Of a stretch of 64,000 nt of DNA, positions 34,286 through 47,257 are shown piece after piece (within the stretch, counting starts at the first letter, position 1; each line of letters opens with the position of its first letter). A program made the translations under genes and the position numbers. The stretch comes from Ceratopteris richardii (Eukaryota; Streptophyta; Polypodiopsida; Polypodiales; Pteridaceae): NCBI GenBank assembly GCA_020310875.1, contig CM035435.1:69745955-69809954 (forward strand), read 5' to 3'. The notes under the pieces are model-generated. The model made no database searches, was not told the DNA's origin, and worked only from the letters and a program-made list of their open reading frames with translations.

Positions 34286-35771
34286 AGAGGTACACACCAT
34301 CAATGAAGTCATTGAATCACTCATGAATCAATTTCTAATGATTCATAAAAGGTCAACATCCTATCATCCACAAGCTAATGGACAAGTAGAAAGTTTATAT
34401 AAAGTATTATGTACAATTCTTACCAACAATTGCATCATGCAATTTTGGCATTCCATGTGGTTTATAAAATGGCTATTGGAACTACACCCTTTAATCTAGT
34501 TTATGGTCAAAATGCAATATTACCAGTTGATTTCTTGACTCCTACTTTGAGTAGCACATAAATATGAATGGATAGGACATGAGCTATCCAACCAATTGGA
34601 TCAAATCAAGAAATTGCACGAAACTCGATTACAAGCGGTACCAGGCAGTTATGTTGCTAAGCGAAGACAAAAGGCTTATTATGATGCTCACATCAAAGAT
34701 AAAGGTCTTAGAGTCAAAGACTTAGAGCTCATTTACACTTTGAAACAACATGCAAAAAAACTACAACAAAGAGGGTACAGACCTTTGATCATAAATTATA
34801 TCTCCTCACATGGAGCTATTAAGCTAGCTACATTAGATGGAGACATACTACCAAACTATATAAGTGGTTGCAGAGTGAAAAAATACATGGAAACCTTGAT
34901 GGAACAAATGTTGACTAGACTCTTAGGAGTGCAAAGTAGAAAAAGAGAGAAGGAGAGAATAAGAGAAGAGGCAAGACTAGAAGCCCTAGGACGAATAAAA
35001 AAATAGAAGGAATGGATTTGAGAACGTGTTGACAGATACTTACAAGGTGAAGAACCCACTCCCATGGGAAATTATCATGCCACAAAGATCAAAACCCTAG
35101 GAAACATAACAAAACAACCTTATCTAAACCTAGGGATTGGAAAAGAAGAATATCATTTGGTTGATTCGTTAATTGATACAAGAGTAGGCTTAAGTAGTTT
35201 ATATGTTTCTGTGATTGAAAAATTAAAAATGTCTCTCACAGCAATAAAAGCTTATATGATTGGAATTATAGGCAATATCATCGAATGCCTAGGAGAAGTA
35301 ACCTTATCCTTACACCTACGAGACAATACTATGCAACAAAGACTCTTAGTCTATAAAGACTACGATCTATTAGAAGAACTAGTTCTAGGACAAGATTGGA
35401 TTTATGAACACGAGGTTACAATACATTTGGCCCAAGGATATATTTCAGCCAAAGCATGCCATAGAGAAATCTTTAGTCTCCTAGATGAGAAATCACTAAA
35501 GATAGTGGATAGGGAAAACTCTAACGGACCAAATCAATGTGTGCATAAGTTAGAATCCCAACCAAACTACATATCTCAGGATTTCATGCTTGAATCTACT
35601 ATGCATGTCAATGTAGCTTCTTGTTCTACTACATGTGATCAGCCAAACCCTCCTTCTCAAGAGATCATATCAAAGAGTCTTAGTGAGATCGTTCATTCTA
35701 GAGAGGACTGCAATGCTTTAGTGCGACACCTATTAAGTACATATGTTGCACACATAACAGCCTCAAGCTAG
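34286..35771 (+). pseudogene. Element E: decayed integrase end and PR2 of a D-like element
   Basis: The plus strand gives integrase remnants (NEVIES, YHPQANGQVES) with a deletion and stops, then from 34596 a better frame with KLHETRLQAV, DAHIKDKGL and YISGCRVKK. After TAG near 35006 and another stop, PR2 follows from about 35064 (YLNLGIGKEEY). The catalytic triad region reads LIDTRVG at 35175 onward, so the Gly after Asp-Thr is replaced by Arg; GIIGN and LVLGQDWI follow. Residues agree best with D. It is cut at its left by the LTR of D and ends at TAG 35769-35771 or in unrelated sequence. Confidence 0.8.
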
Positions 35772-35787
35772 GACTATGCAGTAAAGC

Positions 35788-36620
35788 CTAACTCTTGACC
35801 ATACACCTCACCATCTCCATGATTGACTTCTTCTTCCATTTAGAAAATCCCTTCTGTTGAGGTGTATACGGAACTATACACTGATGTTTTATCCCACATT
35901 CAACCAAAAATGCATTAAAATCAGAAGACATATATTCCCCCCCTCGATCATAATAGAGGGTGCCCATTTTACATGCTAACATATTTTCAGCCAAAACCAA
36001 AAACTGTTTGAAACACATAAACATTTCAAACTTTGCTTTCAATGGATATACCCATGCATGCCTGGAAAAATCATCAACGAAGTCACAAAGTAAAGATAGC
36101 TTCCAAAAGAGGGTGTCTTTATAGGACCACAGACATCACTGTAAACAAGCTACAATTCCTTAGTAGCTCAAACTGAACCATCTTTTGGGAACAAGGAATG
36201 TTGCATTTTGCCCAACATACAGCCTTCATAAACATGTTTACCAGGTACCTCAAGTTTGGGCAAAGAGGTTACCATTTCAGAATTTATATAGGCGTAGCAA
36301 ACTAGCAAAATTCAAATGACCAAAGCATGCATGCTAAAGCTTTGCATCTGACGTAGCGTGAGAATCATGTGGAATCTCCTTCATTCATGTGCTCACTCTC
36401 CAACTGTTTTCAGAGGTAATTAACACGAGCCTCATTCCTTGCCTGGTATAAAGTGGTCAGTGTATCCCAAGCATCCTTAGCTATTCTCCAAGAGTGAATG
36501 TGAGGAATAATGGCACGTTTGGAAGACAAGGCTATCAATGTATGTGTCTAAGCATCTCTACCATCCCAATGAATTTTCTCCATGGTAGGTGCAGCAAGAA
36601 CAAATCCTGTTAGGGACAAC
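35788..36620 (-). pseudogene. Ty1/copia-type gag and integrase fragment
   Basis: Minus strand. From about 36600 to 36370 a gag-like segment (AWDTLTTLYQARNEARV, a UBN2-type motif). From about 36240 to 35788 an integrase segment with GKMQHSLFPKDG, SDVCGP, VDDFSRHAWVYPLKAK, DRGGEYMS and YTPQQKGF, typical of copia integrase. Stops and a frameshift (near 36095) break it, and zinc knuckle and protease sections are missing between the two parts. It is unrelated to the Ty3-type elements around it. Confidence 0.82.
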
Positions 36621-37085
36621 AGAGTTCATGAGGAGGCACGTGTGGAGGTAGAGACCAGTAAAAGAAGAAGAAATAGAAAATAAAAAAAGAAAATGATAAT
36701 TCATTAAACACTACTCTCTTCATAGAGCCCCGCAAGGGCACACATCAGGTTAGGCAAGACATAAAGAACGAGAAGACACAAGGCTAAAGTAATTCAAAAA
36801 ACGCTAGAGTTTGATTATAATGAATATGAAGGAAGATGGAGCATCGAACTGAGGCTCGGACAAGGAGACAAATAGCATCCGAGTCTTGACGGCTTCTGCA
36901 AAAAATGTGTTTTACACCTACCAAGTTGACTCCATGGATGCTTAGTAGACTCCTTGGCTTCACAATAATGCATTTACAACCACTAGGTACTTTGGAACAT
37001 CATCCCCAAAAGTTTGCAACAAAATAGATAACTTATATATGCAAGGAATGAGAGAAAACTTTTTATTTTGGGAATGTGTGTGCTC
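36621..37085. other. Unassigned stretch between copia fragment and gag F
   Basis: No open frame of note, no repeat and no terminal motif that I can recognise. It could be leader or LTR remnant of the copia fragment. Confidence 0.4.
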
Positions 37086-40000
37086 AGTTGAAGTCTAACC
37101 ACTCGCTAGACTGGGTCTCCTCTTGTTCTCCATAAATAGAAAGAATATCTTGTGGGAATTGATCATGTAGTTCATCCACAATTTCAATGTGAGGAGGATT
37201 TTCACTTTCCTTAGCCCATTTCTCTTCTTGAATCTCTCTTAAAAGTTCTTATGAGTATTGATTTATAGAAGTAGAGTTTGATGACTTGGTGGAGTTGGGA
37301 ACATAAGCGTCCTTGGGATGAAGGCTTACCCTTTCACTTCTGATGTTACTCACTTGTGATGCAGCTTGCTTTCCTGACTTAGCTATCATCTTTTCCAATC
37401 TTTCTAATAATCCATCAAAGTGTAACTATGTTTTGGCTGAGGTTGTGCAATTGAACAAATAGCTGGCCTCAAACATGGTTTGAGCCATTTCTACCATCTT
37501 TGCACAAAGATTTGTTCTTTCAACTTCTAGGTAAGCTATAGGGTACCATTTTTTATGTTTTGTCATGTTTGGCCCATCTTGGATTTTGTCCTGATATGCT
37601 TTAAGCATCATGTTCAAGTCCTTGGGAGTGGGATCTGTTAAGACTGATCCTACTCTAGGTGGTGGTGAATTAATGGGAAGGTTTGGGATGGATGGGGATG
37701 ATGGATTTTGAGAGTGCATTTGAGATGCAATTTCAATTATCCTGGCTTTCATTTCTCTTAAGCTTTCCTCAAGCTCGCTCCTCTTCTTTGACCATTGCCT
37801 TTTCATTCTCTCATGGATATCTTTCTGAGTGCTTGTCCTTTTCTTGATTAGACTCTTTGTCTCACCAACCTCAAAACTCTTTTCTTGACCTAAGCCTTGG
37901 TTCTACTGTAATGCCTGAGCTCTAGTGACTACTTGCACTAAGGTATTGGAAGTCACACTTTCATTAGCATCTACTACTTACCCAATGATGTTAATAGGAG
38001 TGATCTTTGGTCCATTGTTTGGGTTCTTAGGACAGTCCCATAAAAGGTTCTCCTTCCCACAATCTAGAAAAAAACCTTGAATTGTCAGTGATTAGGGTTG
38101 CATAGGTGCAAGTATAGGGAAATCATGAATGAAGTGATCTCCTTGGCATCTTTAGCATGGTATTCTAGATGCTGGGGGTCTCATCTGTCTCAGTTGGGGC
38201 TTAGAATTAGGATTTGCATACATGACATTAGCGTATTCTGGCTCCCAACTAGGTTCACTAGGGTCCTCATAAGAGTAAGTCTCGTTATGCTTTGGTGCCT
38301 GCATATAGTAAGCCTAAAAACTATAGATATGAGTCAAGTCAAAACTATGACCATTCGGGTCACTTTTTGAAATCAATGGCGATGTTGGCACTAATGCTCT
38401 ATTCAAATTTTCTTCAGCAGCCACATACTTTACTGGGATCACATTGGTAGGAGGTGGAGGTTGTTGAAACAACACTAGTTGAGGCCTTTTTTGAGCTTGA
38501 TAGGGGGGACTAGTAAGGTTGTTGGGCCTAACATATTGTTGTAGTGGATATTGATTTTGGTATCTCCCTTGTTGTGAATATGACTGTGGATAATTTGGCC
38601 TAGCCACTTGCTTATTATATGGGCAATCTTGTGCGGTATGGTTAGTGTATCTCCTTTTTATTGTATAGTATTGGCTATTAGGGTTCACTTGGGCTTGAGC
38701 CATGATTGGGCACATATTAATCATATGGTCTCCTCCATAGGTATAGCATCGTTTCACTGAGACAAATCTAGGTGTTTGCTTATTAGAGACACCTAAATTT
38801 TGAGCTACCTTCTTTGCAAGTTCCTCAATGGATGTAGATGGTTTGGAAGTGAGGCTAGTAGAGCTATCTGAATGTTTATAGATTTTTTAAAGCTCTAATT
38901 CATCACCTAGATTATCCTCAATGTCTATGCCCATGCATACACACTCTTCTATGCCATCTAGGTTCCTTCAAGTACACATAAGATCTCAATTTGGTACTTA
39001 ACAAACCATCTAGGAATAAAGCCACTTGTTTGGTTGGTGTGGGTAACTTTGGAATAGGGCATCCCTATAAGTACTCTATAAATCATCTTCCTGCAAGTCA
39101 AATTATTTCATGAGGTGTTTATTTGAAGCTATGTATGAGTGAGGAGGTGTTGCGCCTAATGCCACTCTTAGAAAATTCAATGATGAAGGCTTCCAATAGT
39201 TGGTCAATGTTTCTGAATTGCCTCTAGTGAAGTGGTTGAAACCAAGCTAAGGCTGTGTTCTTGAGATTTAGGGCAAAAGTGTTGTATTGAGTGAACAAGT
39301 CTTCAACTTATTCAACTCTCAAAACTTGCTTAAAATCTACCACGTGGTGGTACGGGTCTCTTGTGCCATCAAAGATGTTCTTCATGGACTTAACCAAGTG
39401 TGTAGGCCTCAAGATCCAACTCTCAAAACTTGCTTAAACTCTACCACGTGGTGGTATGGGTCTCTTGTGCCATCAAAGATGTTCTCTAGGTCTTGGTAGG
39501 GGAAAATCATCCATGCCTCTTTGAAGTCTTGGGCCTCTATGCCTCTCATTACCCATTCTACCCATTTCGGCTCCGGTTCTTTCTCTTGCAAGTGCAAACC
39601 TTACTTCAAGTTTGTCTCTATTCTTATCCTTCTAAGCTCCATGAGCTTGGGATGTTCCAACGCCTTGTTGGCCAAAAGAGATGTTTGATCTTGGTTGGGG
39701 GAAAAAGAAATTCTCCCTTCCAAGTGTAGGCATGCCTACCATGCTTCGATACCACAAAAATTCTCTTTGAAGTGTTGTCTAAGTAGACCACCTTTCCTAG
39801 TGTATCAACATCTTTAAGTTCATATATGGTGACTGTCCCAACTTTGTTAGGTCGGCTAGGTTTATACCTCCAAAATGCCTCATCTGTTTCTCTATTCAAG
39901 AATAACTCTATGCTCTTATTATCTTGGGGGATCCACTCTGGTGTAATCACTCTAGTCAAGATTGATTTACCTCTAGGGGTGCTAGGCTCTCTTTAGATGG

Positions 40001-40472
40001 TTCCTTGTTCTAGCTCTTCCACTTCTATCTTAGGAATGACAATTCCAAACTCGTCTTTCCTATCGAGTAAGATCGGGACCACGTACATGGTTCCCTCTTT
40101 ATCAATATATGAGCCTTCTTCAAACTTGACCACTGGGTGTTCAAGTCTTACTAGCTGATCTGGATTCCTAAGTTGGACAATAGACCTTCTCAGACCATCC
40201 TCATAGATGTGAGCACCTAATTGGTTGGTCCTAATGTACTCCAATTGAGTCTAATATGGCCCTTCTAGCTTCTCTAAGTATGCAATACCAAAACTACCTG
40301 CTGACCTGTCCATATTATATGACATCTCTGAGTCATTGGTCTTTGAACTCAACATGTAGGGATAATCACTAAGTTGTTGTGCCCACAACCTAGCTATATG
40401 ATTTACACTAGTCATAGAGGATCTAGTGCTTTGACTATCACATCCTAGATGTCTACATAATCTAAGGTTCAT
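37086..40472 (-). pseudogene. gag: Element F: decayed gag
   Basis: Minus strand, ATG at 40472 (MNLRLCRHLG), then segments collinear with A: LEGPY, YEDGLRRSIVQ (near 40180), DNTSKRIFVVSKHG (near 39750), capsid remnants (39600-38950, with a local tandem duplication), CYTYGGDHMINMCP near 38740 (second Cys lost), Pro/Gln-rich part (38600-38460), ANVMYAN-like part near 38220, and the lysine-rich helix near 37800. It ends near 37090 at the LDF motif that precedes PR1. Many stops and frameshifts occur. It is more decayed than A, D or G. Confidence 0.82.
39313..39485. repeat. Tandem duplication in gag F
   Basis: A 69-base segment at 39313-39381 recurs at 39417-39485 with few differences (both contain CTACCACGTGGTGGTA). 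The offset is 104 bases, so it is a partial tandem duplication of capsid sequence. Confidence 0.8.
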
Positions 40473-41130
40473 AAGCCTTATCGATTAACCCTGATTACCC
40501 GAGTACAACCACATTGCAATGTCCTTTTGTATCAATTACTAGTTCTTTTTATTTTACTTGGATGGCAACTTCTTGCTCACAAATTTGCATCGTAAGGAAT
40601 ACTTGAGTTGTTATTGTACTTGAAGTTTTTTCCAAACAATTGATATTATTTTCCCTTAGGTTTTGCCACGACAATATCTTAACTATACTTGCACTTGATT
40701 AATTAGCATTTCTAGTTAATACCACTAGTCATGCTTAGCCTAGGCTAAGAATTGACTGAGGGGGTTAAGCATGCTTCCAACACCAAGTCGCTTCTCCCTT
40801 GATCACAATTGCATGCTTAGGATGTGTGTTACCAAGCTTGCACACACTAGCACCTTGCTTTGGCCTCTCCAAGAGCTCTTAATGGACTTTTAAAAGTTTA
40901 GCTCAATCTTTAACTTTAATTGATAGATAATTTTGATTTAGGCATTTTTAAAAGACCCCTTTTTTCCCCCTTTGTATTGATGAAAAATCCTCTAGAGCCC
41001 CCTTGAAGTCCTAATCCCACATGAAGGTCAACTTCAAATTATCCTATCTAGAAATCAACACATTATTTTTAAGAAAAATTATTGAGGTCATGGGCTTTCA
41101 TATTAATCTCATCCATAGATGGACTTGGAT
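40473..41130 (-). other. Leader remnant of element F
   Basis: Minus-strand sequence aligns with the leaders of A, C and G: a block with CCCCCTCAGTCAATT (near 40760), GAGCTAAACTTTTAAAAG (near 40890), equivalent to the branch point and acceptor of A, and GATAATTTGAAGTTGACC (near 41035). No array is recognisable to the right. Confidence 0.65.
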
Positions 41131-44100
41131 TTGAAACAAAATCCACTCCAAGATTAACTCCCTTGAATATGTGAGACTCTAGTCTCCCCCACAAAGTCTT
41201 CATCTCTAATCATTACTTGGATCCTTCTGTACTTTACTATCAATCTTGTTGGACACCTCCAAATCTACTAGCTTAACCTCCTTAGAATTACCTTCAGCAA
41301 AGTCTGACTGACATGTTATTTCTAGCCAAAGGAGCAACCAAGTGTAAGAACTCTACCAAAAGGAGTTGTCCAACATTCCATAAACAACTAAGGAAATCTA
41401 AGTGCAAACCTAACCAACGACTTCCTAAAGTCAACAAAATACAACTTGAGAAAAATAGGGTTGAAAGGTGACCAATTGATTTGGATAGTAGGCTTGGGCA
41501 TTAAGCCCTTAGTCATCAATAAGCATCAAAAGACAATTCACCCAAGAAGAAACTTCAACATACACAAATTGAGGCCAACAATTTCCCTAGAGAGAAACAT
41601 ACTAAAGGAAATCACTCATTAAAATGCAGGGCTAAAATTCAAAGTTCCATTAGATAAGTGAAGAAGCAATCCTAATAGTGGGATAATTAGTTTCCAAGTG
41701 ATAGAGTAAGAAGATCCAAGCAAAAAGGAAGAAAAAATCACAAACGATTTCCCTAGTCATATAGCATGTAGGGAAATCCTCCATCCATTTGAGGGCTTTT
41801 ATGAGGTAAAATCGAGAATTTCACTCGTTGGAGGATCTAAGGTATAAGGGCTTTGACCAAATTTGGCACCTATAATCAAGAAAATCACACAAATTCACTC
41901 AATTATTTCAATGGCTAGCCAAAGAAATTGTTAAGTCAAATGCAATATTTTTTGGGCTACATTTGAACAGTAGTGTACTACCATTGTCTAGAATCATTGT
42001 TCAAAAGAAGATTCACAATCCCCCTTAGATAAACTAGAGAGTTGCTATTGGATGTTAAAACTTGTGGACCTACTAGAAAAATTACTAGTAGAAATTGTGG
42101 GCCTCAAAGAACAATCAAAGTGAATCGGCATGAATGGAGGCAATATAAGAAATTAATGAAAAGAATAGTTGAAAAATTTTGAAGATAAATTTCAAAAATA
42201 TCCACTTTTAAGCAACAATTTCCGTAAACCTTAGAGAAGTCACCCTTTCATTTGTCTGCAAATTTGAACTTTGAAGGCCATTCTTAGGCAATTACTGTTG
42301 GTATATGATCAAGAAGAAGACATAGGGAAATATTTCAAGACAAGTATCATATCAAAAGCAGGAAAATACCCAAGAACCTTGCCATCCCATAGGGAAAGTG
42401 TTGAGCTATCTCTAGAGATTTTTGAGTTGGGGTAACATTAGAGGGGCCCTTAAACTCTAAGCATATTATAAGGATACATAACACCACCACTTTGATTTTT
42501 TTAGGCTTAAATAATGCCAAATTTTGACCCAACAATTTTTGTCGATTGGGGCATTGCCTATTGGAAAAAACATTGGAGGTGGGCTCATAGCACAAGAGTG
42601 CTTAGAACAAGACACACCAGACACTTGAAGGTGTTTAAGAAATGATCCTATTTCCATTCTTATTTCGAGTTACCATTATATCATTATTTCATTTTTATGA
42701 TTTTGTATTTAGGATTCACTCCATTTGTATCTCATTAATTGTATTTGGGATCCATTGCCATTTTCTTCTACTTTGCACTCATTCTCCTTCAAGGAGAATT
42801 ATCATACATATGATGGACTTTTGAGAGTCTCCAAATCTATATAAGGAGGGCCTCTCCCCACTTTGTACTTGATTTTATATACACAGACGCACACACATAA
42901 ACCAAAGATTGTACATCCAAACGGAAGGGGCTTCTTTATGTCCAAGACTAATTGTGAATAGTGTATGCATCATAAATGTAAGTATATATTTATTTTAATT
43001 ACATTGAATTGGTGCTAGTCAAGTTGTTTTACCAGGTCATCTGCTTGCTATTGCAAAGTTAGCAGGCTTCAACGATAACATCCTAACCCTCCTTTGTGAA
43101 TTCCTTTCAAGTATTGAAACGAATGTTTGTGCATATCTTTATGTGAAAATAATTGAGTGCCAATAGTCAATATTTCTCTTTGAGAATTCATGAGTGTGAT
43201 TCTATTGGATCCTCTTTGCTATCTTATTCAAACTTTACCAATTGCCATCCTTCTGACGAGCTCACAAAGCAGCCTAACACACATAGAGACTCGACATATT
43301 TTCCACCCAGCCAACATCCGAACCTCTCACAAAATCTAATGAATCTCGTTATTCTCTCTCTTCCCCCCCTCTTCTACCATATGAGGAATCCTCCTCTACT
43401 CATGACGTGGCATGGTTATTCTACTAGCCTACTTACCTAAGGGGTGGTTCACACCCATAGGCTAAATAATATGATAGATTCACAAGCACGAATATTTTCC
43501 ACATATATGTTTTTCAAGACTTCAAGCATAATAGGAAGACAATGATCACCTAGTGGACGAGACACAAAACAAATTCACATGTTAAGGAAGTCATCTCCAA
43601 TTGTTGAGCCCACTAAGAACCCCCTTGTTGACCATGGAGTCTCAAACTTCCCTAGGTGTCCATCAACATCTTGAAATCTTTTTCCAATGAATTTTGGTAT
43701 TCAAACATGGAGGTTCATTGATGACTGTGATAGAGGTGGTGATGGTGGTGCCATATTTCTTGCTTGCATGCAAAAATTCAATGTATTAAATTTGATATTT
43801 GCACTTGCTTGTGGTGCTACCTTTGGAAATTGTAGGGACCTTTGTGATTGCAATGAGGTCTCAAGCAAGTGGACTCCCATAGAGTGATGAAACAAGCACT
43901 ACATGATGCTCGATGGTTCTAGAGACGTTATAATTACTTCACAACCATGTTCTTTGACTATAATTTTTGCATGATACTCTCCCTTAGCACCTTAGCTATT
44001 AGCCAGCATGGTGAACTACCTTCCTTAATATGCCTGCATAACATGAAACTTTGTCCTTATAGTATTAAGGGACTACTTAGATGAAAGAGGCTTGCTCCAT

Positions 44101-44759
44101 TTCACTCTCCTTGATTGGTTCTAATGTTTCGCTTCATCTCTATGTGCTCATGATTATTAACCAAGTCTCTCTGCACAAATTTCTTCACCTTAACAATAGT
44201 TTGATTCATGTCACTATAGAAACAATAGTGGCTAGACTTCATATCTTGCACCATGGCATCACTAGGCTTAATGCACAATAGATAATTATAGCAATAGAGA
44301 TGCAAAGGCAATTCGGTGCTGCTAGCACCCATGACTATCCACTCTTAAAAAAAGAAGTATGGGAAGAAAATATTTTGAAGTTTCTAGTCAAGTCACTAAA
44401 TATGAAAATTAAACACTTTACTATCAACCAAAATTTTTATACTTGGCATGTGCATCAACAACAAACCAAGTCAAATGGGTAGAGTAACTGCAAAGGAAGA
44501 TTACTCAACAATGCCACCGTTCAATTGGAAACACTACCAGTAGACTCAAGCAAGGATCAGAGACTTGCGTAAGCTATATTTTTTCCCTCATCATACCAAC
44601 TCGAGATGCCTCTCTAATTACACCGAAATAGTTACTATTGCCTCCAAACATTGTAGCTCAACAACCAGACCACCGACCCATCAATCATGTACCAATCATA
44701 GACAGATCTCTTCTAACAACAATTAGACCAATGCCAAATTCAATAGTAGCTAGAAGATT
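41131..44759. other. Unassigned, AT-rich stretch
   Basis: No gene, RNA gene or LTR pair recognised. Short ORFs (up to about 95 codons) look random. There is a TATA-like site at 42838 (separate entry) and a perfect small hairpin, ATTCTCCTTCAAGGAGAAT (42781-42799). It is probably old transposon debris. Confidence 0.5.
42838..42845 (+). promoter_or_regulatory. Possible TATA box of an LTR remnant
   Basis: TATATAAG followed by GAGGGCCTCTCCCC, with CA- and AT-rich sequence around it, resembles the promoter part of plant LTRs. I could not find the LTR ends. Confidence 0.3.
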
Positions 44760-45830
44760 CCACTCAAAGTATAGATTCTTGTTTTGAGGAATAAGAAGAT
44801 AAAACTAAGTAGCAACAACTATAGTAAACAAAGTGACAATAGTAACAACAACAAAACAAGCAAAGCATAGTCATTGACAACATCAACGTAGTTAGCAACA
44901 ACAATCACGCCAACAAGAACAACAATATCAACATCAATTTGAAGCAACAACAAGAATACCTAAAATGAAACCATGATTTTGATTGTGAAACCATGTGATA
45001 CTCACCAACCCTAACTCCCCCACGTAACCTCAATCCATACTTCAATTTTTTTCCATTATTTTTCCACAATAACCATTTAGTCAAAATAGTGTGGTTTCTA
45101 TATCTTGTACCACTAGTTTTGTGCACAGAGAGCAACACCTTAAGCACTAGATTCAATAACTCAAATTAGTAGTCAATTGACTAAACCTCAGCATTATAGA
45201 ATTAGAAATTCAACTAGATGATCTCATGCCCTACTAGCAACAAGCTCAAGTAACCCAACAACAAAATGAAGAACTCTAAGACAAGCTATAGAACTTGCAT
45301 CCCATTGTAAATAATTTAAAGAATGAATTTAGGATAAGGAAGTAGAATATGTTGACTACATCACCATGTAAATGAATTACAAAACACAAATCATGAACTC
45401 AAAGTGCACAAAAACATTTTTCAAGATCGTGGATCAAGCCCAAATAATTCTTTGCTCATTACACAATATAAGATAGAAAAAGGACTTGACATGAAATAAG
45501 AGTTAAATGGGAAAATTTTGCAAATGCACACCTACACCCTGAATGATGCAACTAAAGCCACAAATTATAAAGTCAAAGAAATCCACATATAGAAAAATCA
45601 GGTAAACCAATATAACTTCAAATTATGGTGATGTTATAAGGGTGCTTAGCAAAAGCAGAGGCCAAGGTGTTCTTATATGATGCACCCCACCTAGCATTCT
45701 CCTCTCAATAAGGGTACCCTCCTAGATCAAACCATAGTGTAGTGAGTGGTTCAAGCAATGCACATGTAACTCAAAGATACTTATGATGAATAAGGGCCAA
45801 ATTCCAAAGGAGCTTCTCGATGATCCCATG
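44760..45830 (+). pseudogene. Decayed Gln-rich and coiled-coil coding remnant
   Basis: From 44800 to 44960 the sequence is rich in CAA codons. From about 45190 a frame reads IELEIQLDDLMPY, then AQVTQQQNEEL, with several stops exactly where CAA/CAG Gln would fit the heptads. Later pieces (KIEKGLDMK, ELNGKILQMHTYTLND) continue the helical pattern to about 45600. It could be the coiled-coil part of an ORF3-like gene. Identity is unknown. Confidence 0.3.
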
Positions 45831-47257
45831 AAATAAGAGTGATTTGTATTACTACCTCGTTTGATCCACTAGAGCATGCTAATGTTAGGGTGCTTTCCAA
45901 ACATGTAAGTGTTTCTTTTATTAAAAGTATGTATTATATTTTTTATTATTCCTTTTTGTAAAAATATATTAGATAAAAAGTCTTGTAAACCAGTCCATTT
46001 TTGGATACTTAAGTCCAATACTTAGAGAGTATTCCAAAAATACCCTTCTTCGGGGAATAGAATCCATAATAAAATATCTTGACAGTTACTATAAATATCC
46101 TTGCAATACAAGAATGTACACGTACTATCCCACGTGCAATACAAAAGGATGGAACTTTGCAGTACGGGAAAGAGAGAAGCATAATGAAAAGTAGGAGAGG
46201 AATGGAGCAATAATAAAAAATCCATAGCTAAGAGAGTTAATAGAGTAGGTAGGTCTTTAGAATAGTAGTATACTTGGTCTAAATGACAGTATGTGGCATT
46301 TTAATTTTTATTTGGTAATGAACATGCAATTTTGTTACATTTTTTTATTTCTTTGGCTAATATTTAGTGTCTTCTTTCTTCCTCTAACATTGTTATCCTT
46401 GCTATTTTTTACTCATTTGATAGTATACAAGTCTATAATTCTGTTAACAATGATGATGTACTTGTATGAAAAGATTGAATGTTGTTATGTAATCAATTCC
46501 TAAATGAGCATTTAGGATTAGGATAGAAATATTCATAAAGATGCCATCTGCTCATGAAATTGCATGGCCCAATTCATATTATCAATTTTTTTTATTTTAG
46601 CATCATATATTTGAATTTGGTTAAGCTATTTTGGAAGTGCCTATTTGTTAAACGTGCATTGCCGTCACAGGCGCGTTTAAACTCTTTTGGGTTCTTGGGA
46701 GTGGTAGGGGTCTGTTAATCCGAGGCCCTATTACTTAATTTTTCCCAATTAACACCTCTACTTCGTAGTACTTTAACACTCAAAACTCTGCATACAAATT
46801 ACTATCAATCCTCTGGTTCGTTCTCTCACAGACTTACTGCTCGTACTCAGACTATTATTGGTTCTTCCACAACTTTACCGATCATGCTCAGGTTAATACT
46901 TTCTCAGTACACAGCGCCAAAACTATTCATTACCGTAATACAGACTTACGTTCTCTAACTTAAAGGAACTGTGCCCAAACACAGCTAATGTAATCAAACA
47001 GAGACAAGAAAACAATAATACTCAGATTTCTCAACACCGCACTACGGCAACTTCACAGAATGCAATCACCCAGAAAAACAGTCTGGTGATTCTCCTGATC
47101 GTTAACAAAGCGTCCTTTCATTAGATTATAAATAGTTACAACTCTTCACAATGACCTTTCGGTTCGTGCGGAATACGAAAAGTAGAGAATTACAAATGCC
47201 AATCCGGTGGCTTACACTAGCACGCATGGTGGACTTGAACCCGCAGTGATACAAAAT
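45831..47257. other. Unassigned stretch
   Basis: No gene recognised. On the minus strand 47241-47231 reads GGTTCAAGTCC, a perfect B-box, but there is no convincing A-box or tRNA fold. The part from 46650 to 47215 could be an LTR or 3' untranslated part of the pseudogene to its right (minus strand, with TATTTATAATC near 47130). No matching partner is visible. Confidence 0.4.

Noticed and set aside
47231-47241. tRNA or SINE B-box (GGTTCAAGTCC on the minus strand)
   Set aside because: The B-box is perfect but no A-box at the right distance, no cloverleaf and no second SINE copy could be seen.
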